Counted from the first letter of the stretch, positions 1-8,980 are shown. The stretch is DNA of 51,808 nt from an uncultured Lachnospiraceae bacterium (GCA_949840465.1 CATKXE010000016.1:1-51808); one strand, 5' to 3'. Program-made: numbers and translations. The notes: a model not told the origin generated them from the letters alone.

Positions 1-180
1 GCAAATGCGAAGCATTTCTCAAAATGCCTTACTCCGACTTGCCCTCGAGCGAATGTGAGGGGGCGTTACATTATCAAGGAGTAAGGCAAATGCGAAGCAT
101 TTCTCAAAATGCCTTACTCCGACTTGCCCTCGAGCGAATGCGAGGGGGCGTTACATCATTAGGGAGTAAGGCAAATGCGA
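1..180. repeat. 85-bp tandem repeat, two full units plus start of a third
   Basis: Units begin at 1, 86 and 171 with the same GCAAATGCGAAGC opening, giving an exact 85-bp period. Each unit can fold: AAATGC-GAA-GCATTT makes a hairpin, CCCTCG pairs with CGAGGG (TGAGGG in unit 1, so one C-G pair becomes a G-U pair), and CTTACTCC pairs with GGAGTAAG across the unit. The third unit stops after about ten bases and runs into the leader of the gene at 206. The array may extend left of the window. It has no spacers of CRISPR type and no obvious coding role. Confidence 0.9.
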
Positions 181-205
181 CGATTTTATCAGGAGGATTC
201 TAAAA

Positions 206-730
206 GTGGAAAACAGGAATATTGCAACTTCAAAATTGGTGACTACAGGGTTATTTGCAGCAATGATTACAATTATGACGGCATATATTTTCCATATTCC
301 GTATGGGGCGAACGGAGGATATATTCACTTTGGAGACGCGCTGATCTATCTGGGCGCGGTGTTTCTTCCGAGGCCATATGCACTGGCGGCTGCGGCTATC
401 GGCGGAGGAATGGCGGATATCCTGACAGCGCCCATGTGGGCGCCGGCAACGGTTATCATTAAGATGCTGATCGTGCTGCCGTTTTCGGGAAAAGAAAGCC
501 AAATCATCTGCCCGCGCAATGTGGCAGCTCCGTTTGTAGCAGCGGTGATTTCGGCTGCCGGATATTATCTGGCGGAGGGAATCCTGTTCGGATCTTTTGT
601 GGCTCCGCTGGCTTCTGTCATGGGGAGCGTTGTACAATCCGGGGGAAGTGCGGTGATCTTTCTTGCCCTGGGGACGGCTCTGGATAAAGTCCATATGAAA
701 AACCGGGCACGGCAGATGCTGAACCTGTAG
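206..730 (+). CDS. ECF-type transporter S component-like membrane protein
   Basis: This 174-residue, very hydrophobic protein has about five or six membrane segments and conserved small-residue stretches such as GDALIYLGAVFLP and AAAIGGGMADIL. These are typical of substrate-binding S components of energy-coupling-factor vitamin importers. It would sit in the membrane and borrow a shared EcfA/A'/T module, none of which is in the window. The start is GTG at 206, preceded by AGGAGG at 191-196. From memory it resembles the TIGR04002 family, whose genes lie beside a radical SAM gene of the TIGR04038 type, as here. The substrate cannot be read from the sequence. It ends about 100 bp before the radical SAM gene and is probably co-transcribed with it. 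Confidence 0.75.
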   Translation: MENRNIATSKLVTTGLFAAMITIMTAYIFHIPYGANGGYIHFGDALIYLGAVFLPRPYALAAAAIGGGMADILTAPMWAPATVIIKMLIVLPFSGKESQIICPRNVAAPFVAAVISAAGYYLAEGILFGSFVAPLASVMGSVVQSGGSAVIFLALGTALDKVHMKNRARQMLNL

Positions 731-832
731 AGACGGCAGTTTTAATGCATCGCGCATAAGAGGATGAAGCGCAGGCTTTCAGGAATTGTTGATAGCGATC
801 ATAAAAGCAGAACTTGATAAGAGGAGGAAAAA

Positions 833-1429
833 ATGGCAAAGATTTTATATACGTATCAGGATCAGGTCTATGTGAATCTGACAAATAAATGTGACTGCAG
901 CTGCCGGTTCTGTATCCGCAGCCATCATGACGGTGTGGGGGATGCGGATTCTCTGTGGCATGAGAAGGATCCGGATCTGCAGGAAGTGAAAGCGGCTATG
1001 GACGCCTTTGATTTTACAGGTAAAAAAGAACTGGTCTACTGTGGTTATGGGGAACCTACCTGTGCATTGGAGAATCTGATAGAATCCGCCAGATATGCCA
1101 GAGAGAAATATGGCCTGAAAATCAGGGTAAATACCAATGGGTTGGGGAATCTGTATCACAAGAAGGATATTGTCCCGCTGCTTGCGGAAGTAGTGGATTC
1201 TGTGTCTATCAGCCTGAATGCGCCCGATAAAGAGGAATATATGGATGTGACCCGTCCCCAGTTTGAAGACGCTTTTGAGGGGATGCTGGAATTTACGCGT
1301 GAGTGCGGAAAACAGATCGCGCAGGTGAAAATGACGGTGGTGGATGTGCTGCCGGATGAGGATATTGAGGCCAGCCGGAAGCTGGCGAAATCTCTTGGGG
1401 TAGAACTGAGGGTAAGGAATTTCGTGTAA
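833..1429 (+). CDS. Radical SAM protein, TatD-associated type
   Basis: This is a 198-residue compact radical SAM enzyme. The iron-sulfur cluster motif CX3CX2C is at C20, C24 and C27 (sequence CDCSCRFC), followed by a GYGEPT stretch like the GGEP motif that contacts S-adenosylmethionine, and by VNTNG and SISLNAP strands of the half-barrel. It lacks any C-terminal SPASM-type cysteine cluster. The start at 833 follows GAGGAGGAAAAA. It resembles the TIGR04038 family, usually found near a TatD-like hydrolase, but no TatD gene is present in this window. The reaction is unknown. Pairing with an ECF S component suggests work on an imported vitamin-like compound, which is an inference only. Confidence 0.85.
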   Translation: MAKILYTYQDQVYVNLTNKCDCSCRFCIRSHHDGVGDADSLWHEKDPDLQEVKAAMDAFDFTGKKELVYCGYGEPTCALENLIESARYAREKYGLKIRVNTNGLGNLYHKKDIVPLLAEVVDSVSISLNAPDKEEYMDVTRPQFEDAFEGMLEFTRECGKQIAQVKMTVVDVLPDEDIEASRKLAKSLGVELRVRNFV

Positions 1430-1480
1430 AGAGACAGCCGTCCGCTCATTTTCGATGAAGCGGAACGGCTGTCTCTTATT
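1429..1480. terminator. Bidirectional Rho-independent terminator
   Basis: GAGACAGCCG and TCCGCT in the left arm (1431-1446) pair with AGCGGA and CGGCTGTCTC in the right arm, with a short loop between. Flanking A and T runs suit both strands. It separates the convergent radical SAM and methionine aminopeptidase genes. Confidence 0.85.
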
Positions 1481-1504
1481 TCTGAAGTGCCATATAAGCA
1501 ACAG

Positions 1505-2368
1505 TTACTTTGAAAGTACTTCGGCACCTGTCTCTGTGATCAGTACCATATATTCAATCTGGGCGGACAGGCCGTCGTCGATGGTATAAACGGTCCAGTC
1601 ATTGTCTTCATCCACAAAGAAATCCGGGCTTCCTTCATTGACCATCGGTTCGATTGTAAACATCATGCCCGGTACAAGGAGCATTTCGCTGCCTTTCGGG
1701 GTGACGTAGCTGACGAAGGGCTCTTCATGAAATTCAAGCCCGATCCCGTGGCCGCCGATTTCTTCCACCACGGCGTAGCCGTTTGCCTGTGCGTGGGAGT
1801 TGATGGCATAGGCAATATCGCCCAGATGCCCCCACGGCTTTGCCTGTGCAAGCCCTAAATGGACGCATTCTTCGGTTACGCGGATAATGCGCTCGGCGCG
1901 CTCCGAGATTTTTCCGATTTTGAACATCCGGGATGCGTCAGAGAAGTATCCTTTCAGGTTGGTGGACACATCCACGTTGACAATATCCCCTTCCTGCAAT
2001 ATGATATGCTCATCCGGGATACCGTGGCACACCTCGTTGTTGATGGAAGTGCATACGCTTTTGGGGAAACCCTCGAAATGAAGGGGGGCAGGAATACCTC
2101 CGTGGCTGGTCGTGAAATCATATACAATCCGGTCAATCTCCGCGGTGTTCATCCCAACCCGTATATTTTTTGCAACCTCATCAAGAACCGCCGTATTTAA
2201 GGCGGCACTTTCTTTAATTTTTTCAATCTGAGCCGGCGTTTTTAAAAGCTCGCGTTTGGGAACAATCTCGCCGCGGTCTGCGTGGAGCAACATTCTTTCT
2301 TCAATCGGCATATGGCACCGCTTATACTTTTTGCCGCTGCCGCACCAGCAAGGGTCATTTCGCTGCAT
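1505..2368 (-). CDS. map: Methionine aminopeptidase type I with N-terminal SEC-C motif
   Basis: This enzyme removes initiator methionine from nascent proteins in the cytosol. The N-terminus carries a SEC-C zinc motif (NDPCWCGSGKKYKRCH), as in many clostridial Map proteins, probably for ribosome contact. The peptidase domain shows the metal and catalytic residues: the His of PLHFEGFP, Asp of NVDVS, Asp of SDASR, His of GGHGIGLEFHE, Glu of FTIEPM and Glu of AQIEYMV. I chose ATG at 2368 because GAGAGG lies 8 nt upstream. An in-frame ATG at 2374 and a longer frame to 2413 are less well placed. It lies about 47 bp downstream of the DUF1015 gene on the same strand. Confidence 0.95.
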   Translation of the reverse strand: MQRNDPCWCGSGKKYKRCHMPIEERMLLHADRGEIVPKRELLKTPAQIEKIKESAALNTAVLDEVAKNIRVGMNTAEIDRIVYDFTTSHGGIPAPLHFEGFPKSVCTSINNEVCHGIPDEHIILQEGDIVNVDVSTNLKGYFSDASRMFKIGKISERAERIIRVTEECVHLGLAQAKPWGHLGDIAYAINSHAQANGYAVVEEIGGHGIGLEFHEEPFVSYVTPKGSEMLLVPGMMFTIEPMVNEGSPDFFVDEDNDWTVYTIDDGLSAQIEYMVLITETGAEVLSK

Positions 2369-2415
2369 TTTCATTACCTCTCTTTTCCATTTACGAATTA
2401 AATAATCCAGCATTT

Positions 2416-3717
2416 CTATTGTCCTTTCGGAGGTTCAAACAGGTGGATGAACAGCCCGCTTAGCAGTTTCGGCTCAAACCATGTGGATTTCGGGGGCATC
2501 AGCCGTCCGGAATCCGCCACGGCAAGCAGTTCGTCCATGGAAGTGGGGTACATGGCAAATGCGGCTGTTTCCGTGCCTTCATCAACCAGCCGTACCAACT
2601 CTTCCAACCCGCGGATGCCGCCGACAAATGTAATCCGCGGATCTGTCCCGGGATCCCGGATACCGAGCAGCGGAGCCAAAACCTTATTTTGCAGGATGGA
2701 TACGTCAAGGCTGCCCACCGGGTCGAGCATCCCGCAATGCATGTCCCCGCGGGACGGGATAACCTCGTCAGGAAGGGCATTGGAATGCAGATCCGCATGC
2801 GCCGTGAGCTGATACCATTTGCCCCGGATATACATAGAAATCCTGCCTTTTTGCTGTGGATGCGTTTGTTCGGCGAGTTCGGCGACGTCAAAATGTTTTG
2901 CGATGCCTTCCATCAATTCTTCAAAGGTAAGCCCGTTCCACCCGGAAACCACCCGGTTATAGTCATATATTTTTAATTCATCGGCAGGAAACAGTACACA
3001 AAGAAAATAATTAAATTCCTCAGTCCCGTCATAATCCGGGTGTTCCCGCCTGCGTTTCAGCCCGGCCTTAATGGCGGAGGCGGCGCGGTGATGGCCGTCT
3101 GCGATATAAATATGCCCGATTTCTTTAAATAATTCCGCAATATGTGCCTGGTCATGGTTTAATTTCCATACCTGATGGCGGACTCCGTCGTCTGCCGTAA
3201 AATCATAGAGAGGCGCGGCTTTTTTTGCAGCCTCCGTGATTCGTTTGAGTCCCGGATGGGGACGGTACGCAAGGAAGACCGGCCCTGTGTGCGCGCTCAT
3301 CGTATCCACATGACGGATCCGGTCAGATTCTTTTTCCTTCTTGGTGTCCTCGTGCCGGCGGATGGTTCCGTCCAGATAATCATCAATGGACGCGCATCCT
3401 GCGATACCGGTCTGGGTGCGCCCGGCAAAAGTCAGGGCGTATAGATAGTAGCAGGGCTCTTCGTCCTCTATAAAAGAACCGTCGGCGATCATTTCCTGTA
3501 AGGTATCTCTTGCACGTTCATAAACCTGCGGAGAATACATATCTGTATCGTCGGGAAACTGCGTTTCTGCGCGGTCTATTTTTAAAAATGAAAGAGGGTT
3601 CTTTTGAACCGCCTCTTTCGCTTCTTTTCGGTTATATACATCATAGGGCAGTGCGGCGATGGAAGCTGCTTTTTCTTCCGATGGGCGCACGCTTCTGAAA
3701 GGCCGGATAACTGGCAT
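2416..3717 (-). CDS. DUF1015 family protein
   Basis: This 433-residue protein matches the DUF1015 family throughout: it opens with the typical PVIRPFRSVRP, then ALPYDVYNRKEA, a central IADGHHRAASA histidine motif and a C-terminal MPPKSTWFEPKLLSGLFIHL. Family members are cytosolic and often lie beside serA and serC in Clostridia, which suggests a link to serine metabolism, but those genes are absent here. Relationship to ParB-like kinases (SerK) has been discussed for distant relatives, and the GHHR motif would be the part to test. The start has AGGAGG 8 nt upstream. The biochemical role is not established from this sequence. Confidence 0.9.
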   Translation of the reverse strand: MPVIRPFRSVRPSEEKAASIAALPYDVYNRKEAKEAVQKNPLSFLKIDRAETQFPDDTDMYSPQVYERARDTLQEMIADGSFIEDEEPCYYLYALTFAGRTQTGIAGCASIDDYLDGTIRRHEDTKKEKESDRIRHVDTMSAHTGPVFLAYRPHPGLKRITEAAKKAAPLYDFTADDGVRHQVWKLNHDQAHIAELFKEIGHIYIADGHHRAASAIKAGLKRRREHPDYDGTEEFNYFLCVLFPADELKIYDYNRVVSGWNGLTFEELMEGIAKHFDVAELAEQTHPQQKGRISMYIRGKWYQLTAHADLHSNALPDEVIPSRGDMHCGMLDPVGSLDVSILQNKVLAPLLGIRDPGTDPRITFVGGIRGLEELVRLVDEGTETAAFAMYPTSMDELLAVADSGRLMPPKSTWFEPKLLSGLFIHLFEPPKGQ

Positions 3718-3897
3718 GGGAAATTCCTCCTGATTTTAGGGTAATGCCTCTCGTCTGCTTTCGGAGGGCATGGAGCCGGAAGACATTTTGAAAAGTAACG
3801 CATCTGCCTTCCGTCTGGTATTCAATGCCTGAATGGCTGTCCGCTTCACAGCCGTATTACAGTGTAACATAAAAATACAGATTTTGCCACAAAAGAA

Positions 3898-6051
3898 TTA
3901 AATGCAATACCAGATGATTTGGTTTGCATCCAGATCCAGACGGAAATGTGTCCCGTCGCCTTTGTAGACCGTGGTACTCTGTGGTTCGTAGGTGTTATTT
4001 ACGACGCAGTATTTTCCATTCTGGATATAAGCGTGTACTTCCACATTGACATTGGTGGAAAACCAACGGTGCAGATTGTCCTCATCCCCGGCGCTCCAGA
4101 GGATGGCGCGGTACAAAAGCCTGCTGTTCTCAAAGCTGTAGGGAAGCCCGCTGATATACACGGCGCGCCCGTTTCCAAACTGGTTGACGGCAAGCTGGAC
4201 GCCCCTCTCCTTTTCCACGAGGACGGTGGCCTGTTCCAGGGCGTAGATGTTCTTTTTTCCTTCTCCGAAATCAATCTCGCCGTCTACGTCTTCCGTGATA
4301 AAATGGCTGTGTTCCTCCCAGTTGTATTTATCATAGCCAAGGGTAAAGCCTCGTTCTTCTTCCACGCCGAATACATTGGACAACTGGAAGAAATGGCCTT
4401 CCGCCTGATGCGCGCCGGGTTCCCCGATGCCGATGATGCCGCCGCCCTTATGGACGAACTGCTTTACGGCAGAGGAAATGTCCGCGTCGCACCACCACTC
4501 TCCGCCGGTGTGGGCTGTGTCCGCATCCCCCACATTGATGAGGACGTCGATTTCCCGGAGGATATCCGGGTTTTCTTTGATATCCGCAAAGCTGATAAAG
4601 CTCACGTCAAAAGGCGCGCCGGAAAGGGCTTCGATCACTCCGGCATAGGAATAGTTCTGTTTAAAATAGATTGCATGGTGTACCATGTGGCATCCCCAGG
4701 CGCGCATTTTCCCCCAGCAGTTCAGTACGGCCACCCGTTTTACACAGTACGGCACACAATCTTTCACATTATCATACAGTTCACGGAATTCATTGCAGAC
4801 CGATTCTACGTAGTCAACAAATTCAGGAAAATCTAAGGTCAATTTCAGATATCCGCCGTAGCCGATCCGATCCACCGGCTTGCGCAGAATCGCACGGCGT
4901 GCGGTCACCCAGTTAACCTTCGCTTCCTTTACGGGGTCGCCGCCCTCATGGAAGGTATCCGGGAAAAAGTAGGGAAGGAGCCGCGCTTCCGTATACTTTA
5001 CCCCTTCAATATCGCTGATCAGCCGCAGCGTGGAACCGTTTCCTACGCTGCCGACCACTGCGTCCAGTCCCACATGCCGGAATTCGTCCATAAACGGCTC
5101 CGTCCCGATCCAGTGGTCTCCAAGGAACATCATGGCTTCCTTGCCGCATTCATGAGTGATGTCTGTCATCTCTTTTACGATCTTTGCCACTTCTCTTCTC
5201 TGGAATGCCTGAAAATCCTGATATTCTTTGGAAGGGATGCGGTACTGGTTATTGTAGTATCCCTGGTCGATGATATATTCAGGGCGGAAGGGATATCCGG
5301 CTTCCTGTTCAAACTGTTCCAGAATATAAGGGCTTACGGACGCGGAATATCCGTACCAGTCCACATATTTTTCACGGGCCGCCTCGTCAAAAACCAGAGT
5401 AAACTGGTGGAAAAATGTGGTGAACCGAAGCACGTTGACATAAGGGTGTTCTTTTATAAATTTCCGCAGCCGTTCCATGGTATAGGCGTGCGTTTTCGGC
5501 TGCCTTACATCAAATGTAATCTGGTGTTCCACGTCTTTCCAGTCATTGACCACTGCATTGTACATATGCACAGGATCCCACATGATATAAGCCAGAAAAC
5601 TGACCGTATAATCGTGGAACGGGATACTTTTAATCGTGACTTCAAACGTATTGTCGTCGCAATGCCAGTCTGCCGTGGGGACGATTTCCCCGGTACTGCG
5701 GTCCACCACTTCCCACCAGCGGGTGACGTCGTCCTTTGTGTTGGGAGTGAGCATGTCCGCATACAGCCCCTTCATCAGCGGGATGCGAAGGGCAGTATCC
5801 TCTGCCGTATAGATGGGAGTCATGAGATACATCTGCTGGATTTCATCCGGGTTTGCCCTCGCCCAGACGTTATCCTTTCTTGTTGTGTAGTAGGTGGAAT
5901 ACACTTTCAGGCCGACATCTTTTAACTCGGCGGGGAAATCGGTTCCGTCACAGTCCCGGACTGCGTCGGCGCCCCATTTTTCTGACAGACGGATGGTATC
6001 CTGCACGATATCCATATCCGTAGGGATTGTTACACGTCCTTTTGTACTCAT
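3898..6051 (-). CDS. GH112 beta-galactoside phosphorylase (lacto-N-biose/galacto-N-biose type)
   Basis: This 717-residue cytosolic enzyme belongs to GH112, which uses phosphate to split beta-1,3-galactosyl-N-acetylhexosamine (or beta-1,4-galactosyl-rhamnose in some Clostridia), releasing galactose 1-phosphate. The N-terminal TIM barrel carries the candidate general acid D312 in FLGDHWIGTEP, with the conserved SFLAYIMWDPVHMYN and RFTTFFHQFTLVF stretches. A Rossmann-like central domain (INVGDADTAHTGGEWW) and a beta C-terminal domain follow. Length fits the family (bifidobacterial enzymes are near 750). No signal peptide is seen. No kinase, mutase or mucin-sugar importer is next to it. Substrate choice between N-acetylhexosamine and rhamnose acceptors cannot be settled here. 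AAGGAGG sits 8 nt before the ATG. Confidence 0.93.
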   Translation of the reverse strand: MSTKGRVTIPTDMDIVQDTIRLSEKWGADAVRDCDGTDFPAELKDVGLKVYSTYYTTRKDNVWARANPDEIQQMYLMTPIYTAEDTALRIPLMKGLYADMLTPNTKDDVTRWWEVVDRSTGEIVPTADWHCDDNTFEVTIKSIPFHDYTVSFLAYIMWDPVHMYNAVVNDWKDVEHQITFDVRQPKTHAYTMERLRKFIKEHPYVNVLRFTTFFHQFTLVFDEAAREKYVDWYGYSASVSPYILEQFEQEAGYPFRPEYIIDQGYYNNQYRIPSKEYQDFQAFQRREVAKIVKEMTDITHECGKEAMMFLGDHWIGTEPFMDEFRHVGLDAVVGSVGNGSTLRLISDIEGVKYTEARLLPYFFPDTFHEGGDPVKEAKVNWVTARRAILRKPVDRIGYGGYLKLTLDFPEFVDYVESVCNEFRELYDNVKDCVPYCVKRVAVLNCWGKMRAWGCHMVHHAIYFKQNYSYAGVIEALSGAPFDVSFISFADIKENPDILREIDVLINVGDADTAHTGGEWWCDADISSAVKQFVHKGGGIIGIGEPGAHQAEGHFFQLSNVFGVEEERGFTLGYDKYNWEEHSHFITEDVDGEIDFGEGKKNIYALEQATVLVEKERGVQLAVNQFGNGRAVYISGLPYSFENSRLLYRAILWSAGDEDNLHRWFSTNVNVEVHAYIQNGKYCVVNNTYEPQSTTVYKGDGTHFRLDLDANQIIWYCI

Positions 6052-6107
6052 AAGAAAGCCCTCCTTTGGTCAATGAGATTGGATCGTTTGATGCGTTTTG
6101 TGCTGTA

Positions 6108-6136
6108 AGTATAGCACAGGCAGGAGGGAAAGTCTA
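6108..6136 (-). promoter_or_regulatory. Promoter of the GH112 gene
   Basis: On the minus strand TAGACT (6131-6136) is separated by 17 nt from TATACT (6108-6113), which has an upstream TGn extension. The transcript would start near 6101, about 50 nt before the start codon. Confidence 0.65.
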
Positions 6137-6198
6137 TGGGGATGACGGGAAGGAACAGATACAAACTACTTTGAAGTGTAATATCCCCCACGTCCTTT

Positions 6199-6300
6199 GC
6201 ATACGATAAACTAGGACATGCGCCAAAGGCTGCTGTCCGGGAACTGTATGCAAATCTCATCAGGCCGCTTTCCTGCAGTTCCTTAATAATACGAAAGGGG
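6199..6300 (+). promoter_or_regulatory. Structured leader RNA with two alternative stems, upstream of Ca2+ ATPase
   Basis: GCATAC at 6199-6204 pairs with GTATGC at 6246-6251. Nested inside is a long hairpin: GGACA (6214-6218) with TGTCC (6234-6238), continuing as GC/GC and GCC-AAA-GGC. A competing stem pairs GGAACTG (6240-6246) with CAGTTCC (6276-6282) and shares base 6246 with the first stem. The element ends just before the purine-rich ribosome site of the ATPase gene. Two mutually exclusive folds next to a ribosome site suggest a cis-regulatory RNA. It does not match the Mn2+, NiCo or Mg2+ riboswitch consensus as I know them. Confidence 0.4.
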
Positions 6301-6307
6301 GGATTTT

Positions 6308-8980
6308 TTGTTTGAAGAAAAGTCCATAGAAGAGGTATCCAGACAATTCCGTGTGGATGCGGACAGGGGGCTGTCCTGGGCGGATGCGGTGACCCGGCTG
6401 TCCGCGGACGGCATGAACGAACTGGAGGAAGAGAGGAAAAAAAGCGTTCCGGAGACGTTTTTGGAGCAGCTCAACGACCCGCTCATATGCGTACTGCTGG
6501 TGGCCGCATTCGTATCCTTTCTTTTGGGGGAGATCAGCGACACAATCATCATCGCTGCCGTGATCCTGCTCAATGCGGCGGTGGGGGTCATTCAGGAGGG
6601 GAAAGCCCAGAAAGCCCTGGATTCGCTGAAAAAGCTGACAAGCCCGGAGGCTTATGTGCGGCGGGACGGAAAAATCCGCAGGATTGCGGCTGCAGAGCTG
6701 GCCGCAGGGGATGTAGTGATCTTAGAGGCAGGAATGCAGGTTCCGGCGGATCTCCGCCTGACAAAAACGTGGAATCTGAAAATTGAGGAATCTGCCCTGA
6801 CCGGGGAATCCCTTCCTGTGGAGAAAGACGCCGCGTTTACGGCGGCAGGAGGGCTTCAGGCAGGAGAGCGGAAGAACGAAGCTTTTATGTCCACCATGGT
6901 GACAGGGGGGAGGGGAGAAGGGATCGTAGTCGCCAGAGGAATGGAGACCGAGATCGGAAAAATTGCTTCAATTATAAAGACAGTTCCCAGGGAGTTTACG
7001 CCGCTTCAGAAAAAACTGGCGGAACTGGGGAAAATCCTCAGCATCGTGTCCGTGCTGCTCTGCGTGCTTTTGTTTGGGATCGCAGTGCTGCAGAAACGAA
7101 ATATTCTGGAAATGCTGATCACGGCGATTTCGCTTGCGGTGGCGGCGGTACCGGAAGGGCTGCCTGCGGTAGTGACCATTGTGCTGGCCATGAGCGTATC
7201 CCGGATGGTTAAGGTCAATACCATTGTGAGAAAGCTTCCTTCCGTGGAAACGCTGGGTTCGGTCAATGTGGTCTGTTCGGACAAGACGGGGACGCTGACG
7301 CAGAATAAGATGACGGTCACGCAGTGTTATGTGAACGAGCGTACAATTCCTATTTCGACGAGCAATATCCGGGAGCAGGCGGATATTCCGGAGGCATTCT
7401 TCCAGGGGTTTGCGCTGTGCAACGATGCGGTGTCGGACAACAACGGGACAATGGGAGACCCCACGGAGATTGCCTTGCTTGCCATGTCCGCGGGATGCGG
7501 CGTCCGTAAAGCCCAGGCGGAGCGGCAGTTCCCCAGATTGGAGGAGCGTTCGTTTGACTCTGCCCGGAAAATGATGACTACGGTGCATCAGGGACGCGGC
7601 GGAAAATTTGCTTATACAAAAGGCGCGCCGGACGTGGTGCTGCGGCGGTGTACAAAAATCTATTTAAACGGCACGATCCAGCCTTTAAATGAAGTGAAGC
7701 GGCGGAAAATAAAGAACGCCCTGGAAGAAATGTCTTCTCAGGCGCTCAGGGTTCTTGCATTGGCGATGAAGGAGGAGGGAAGTGCTGAACTGCTGGACGA
7801 GAAAAATCTGGTATTTCTCGGCCTTGCAGGAATGAAGGATCCAATCCGCCCGGAGGCGAAGGCAGCGGTTGAGAAATTCTGCAGCGCTTCCGTGCGCACC
7901 GTCATGATTACAGGCGACCATGCGGACACTGCGTTTGCAATCGCAAAGGAACTGGGAATCGCCAAAAAGCCAGGGCAATGCCTGACAGGTTCCCAGCTGG
8001 ACACACTGTCTGATGAGGCGCTCTCGAAACGTCTGGAAGAAACCACGGTGTTTGCCAGAGTGACGCCGGAACATAAGGTACGGATTGTAAGGCTTTTGAA
8101 AGAGTCAGGAAATATCGTTGCCATGACGGGGGACGGGGTCAATGACGCGCCTTCCCTTCGGACGGCGGATATTGGGATTGCCATGGGGCAGTCAGGAACG
8201 GATGTGGCAAAAAATGCTTCTGACATGGTTTTGACGGATGATAACTTTGCGACGATTGAAAAGGCGATTGAGGAAGGGAGGAGTATTTTTCAGAATATTA
8301 AAAAGACGGTACTGTTTTTGCTTTCCTCGAATTTCGGGGAGATCATTACCATGTTTTCGGCAGTCCTGCTTGGGCTTGCCGCACCGTTGAAAGCCAGCCA
8401 CATCCTGTGGATCAACCTGATTACAGATTCCCTGCCCGCGCTTGCCCTCGGGGTGGACGAAAATGATAAGGAGGCATTGATGAGAGAGCCGCCCCGGGGC
8501 GCAAAGGAGGGAATGTTTGCAAACGGCGGGCTTGCCTGCACGGTGTTTTACGGACTGCTTATTGCGGCGATCAGCCTGACGGCGTTTCTGAAACTTCCGT
8601 GGGAAATTCTGGCAGAAGGGCAGGAGGCGTTTACGCTGCCCAATATTGCCGCGGTCCTTCGGGACGAGGCAGTGCTTGCAAGGGCGCAGACCTATGCATT
8701 TACGGTGCTGAGTATGTCTCAGCTCTTCCATGCATGGGGGATGCGGGACGTGAGGACTTCTGTATTTTTTGGAAAACAGGCGTTCAACCCGGTTATGGCA
8801 GCTGCATTTGGGCTGGGTACGGCGCTCCAGCTTGCAGTTACGGAGATCCCCTATCTTGTGGGGATGTTCGGCACGGCGCACCTTGCATGGCAGGAATGGA
8901 CCGTGCTGATGATCCTGGCGGCATTTCCGGTGCTGGCACACGAGATTTTTGTGCTGACCGGGAATGGGGACGGTACATAA
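6308..8980 (+). CDS. Calcium-transporting P-type ATPase (type IIA, SERCA/PMR1-like)
   Basis: This 890-residue membrane pump has the full P-type layout. The N-terminal actuator domain carries TGES. The phosphorylation site is D325 in CSDKTGTLTQNK, and the hinge motif is TGDGVNDAP. About ten membrane helices are present. Ion ligands match both calcium sites of SERCA: E283 in the M4 motif PEGLP, N675 and E678 in M5 (SSNFGE), N703 and D707 in M6 (NLITDSLPA). It should export Ca2+ from the cytosol. The start is TTG at 6308, next to a G-rich ribosome site (AAAGGGGGGA), with a structured leader upstream. It appears to be transcribed alone. Confidence 0.93.
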   Translation: MFEEKSIEEVSRQFRVDADRGLSWADAVTRLSADGMNELEEERKKSVPETFLEQLNDPLICVLLVAAFVSFLLGEISDTIIIAAVILLNAAVGVIQEGKAQKALDSLKKLTSPEAYVRRDGKIRRIAAAELAAGDVVILEAGMQVPADLRLTKTWNLKIEESALTGESLPVEKDAAFTAAGGLQAGERKNEAFMSTMVTGGRGEGIVVARGMETEIGKIASIIKTVPREFTPLQKKLAELGKILSIVSVLLCVLLFGIAVLQKRNILEMLITAISLAVAAVPEGLPAVVTIVLAMSVSRMVKVNTIVRKLPSVETLGSVNVVCSDKTGTLTQNKMTVTQCYVNERTIPISTSNIREQADIPEAFFQGFALCNDAVSDNNGTMGDPTEIALLAMSAGCGVRKAQAERQFPRLEERSFDSARKMMTTVHQGRGGKFAYTKGAPDVVLRRCTKIYLNGTIQPLNEVKRRKIKNALEEMSSQALRVLALAMKEEGSAELLDEKNLVFLGLAGMKDPIRPEAKAAVEKFCSASVRTVMITGDHADTAFAIAKELGIAKKPGQCLTGSQLDTLSDEALSKRLEETTVFARVTPEHKVRIVRLLKESGNIVAMTGDGVNDAPSLRTADIGIAMGQSGTDVAKNASDMVLTDDNFATIEKAIEEGRSIFQNIKKTVLFLLSSNFGEIITMFSAVLLGLAAPLKASHILWINLITDSLPALALGVDENDKEALMREPPRGAKEGMFANGGLACTVFYGLLIAAISLTAFLKLPWEILAEGQEAFTLPNIAAVLRDEAVLARAQTYAFTVLSMSQLFHAWGMRDVRTSVFFGKQAFNPVMAAAFGLGTALQLAVTEIPYLVGMFGTAHLAWQEWTVLMILAAFPVLAHEIFVLTGNGDGT

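Noticed and set aside
1..180. CRISPR array
   Set aside because: The 85-bp units are contiguous with no unique spacers, and no cas genes are in the window.
3919..5925. Long plus-strand open frames of 305 and 325 codons opposite the GH112 gene
   Set aside because: They lack ribosome sites and protein-like motifs and overlap a clear GH112 gene. They are antisense shadows of its codon bias.
6048..6260. Seventy-codon minus-strand frame in the GH112/ATPase gap
   Set aside because: It overlaps the GH112 promoter and leader and the structured element, and has no ribosome site.
6199..6300. NiCo, yybP-ykoY (Mn2+) or preQ1 riboswitch
   Set aside because: GGGAACTG and CAGTTCC resemble the closing stem of NiCo RNAs, but the enclosed region is far too short. 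GGGGAGTA of the Mn2+ class is absent, and the partial AACTAGG resembling preQ1 lacks its stem.
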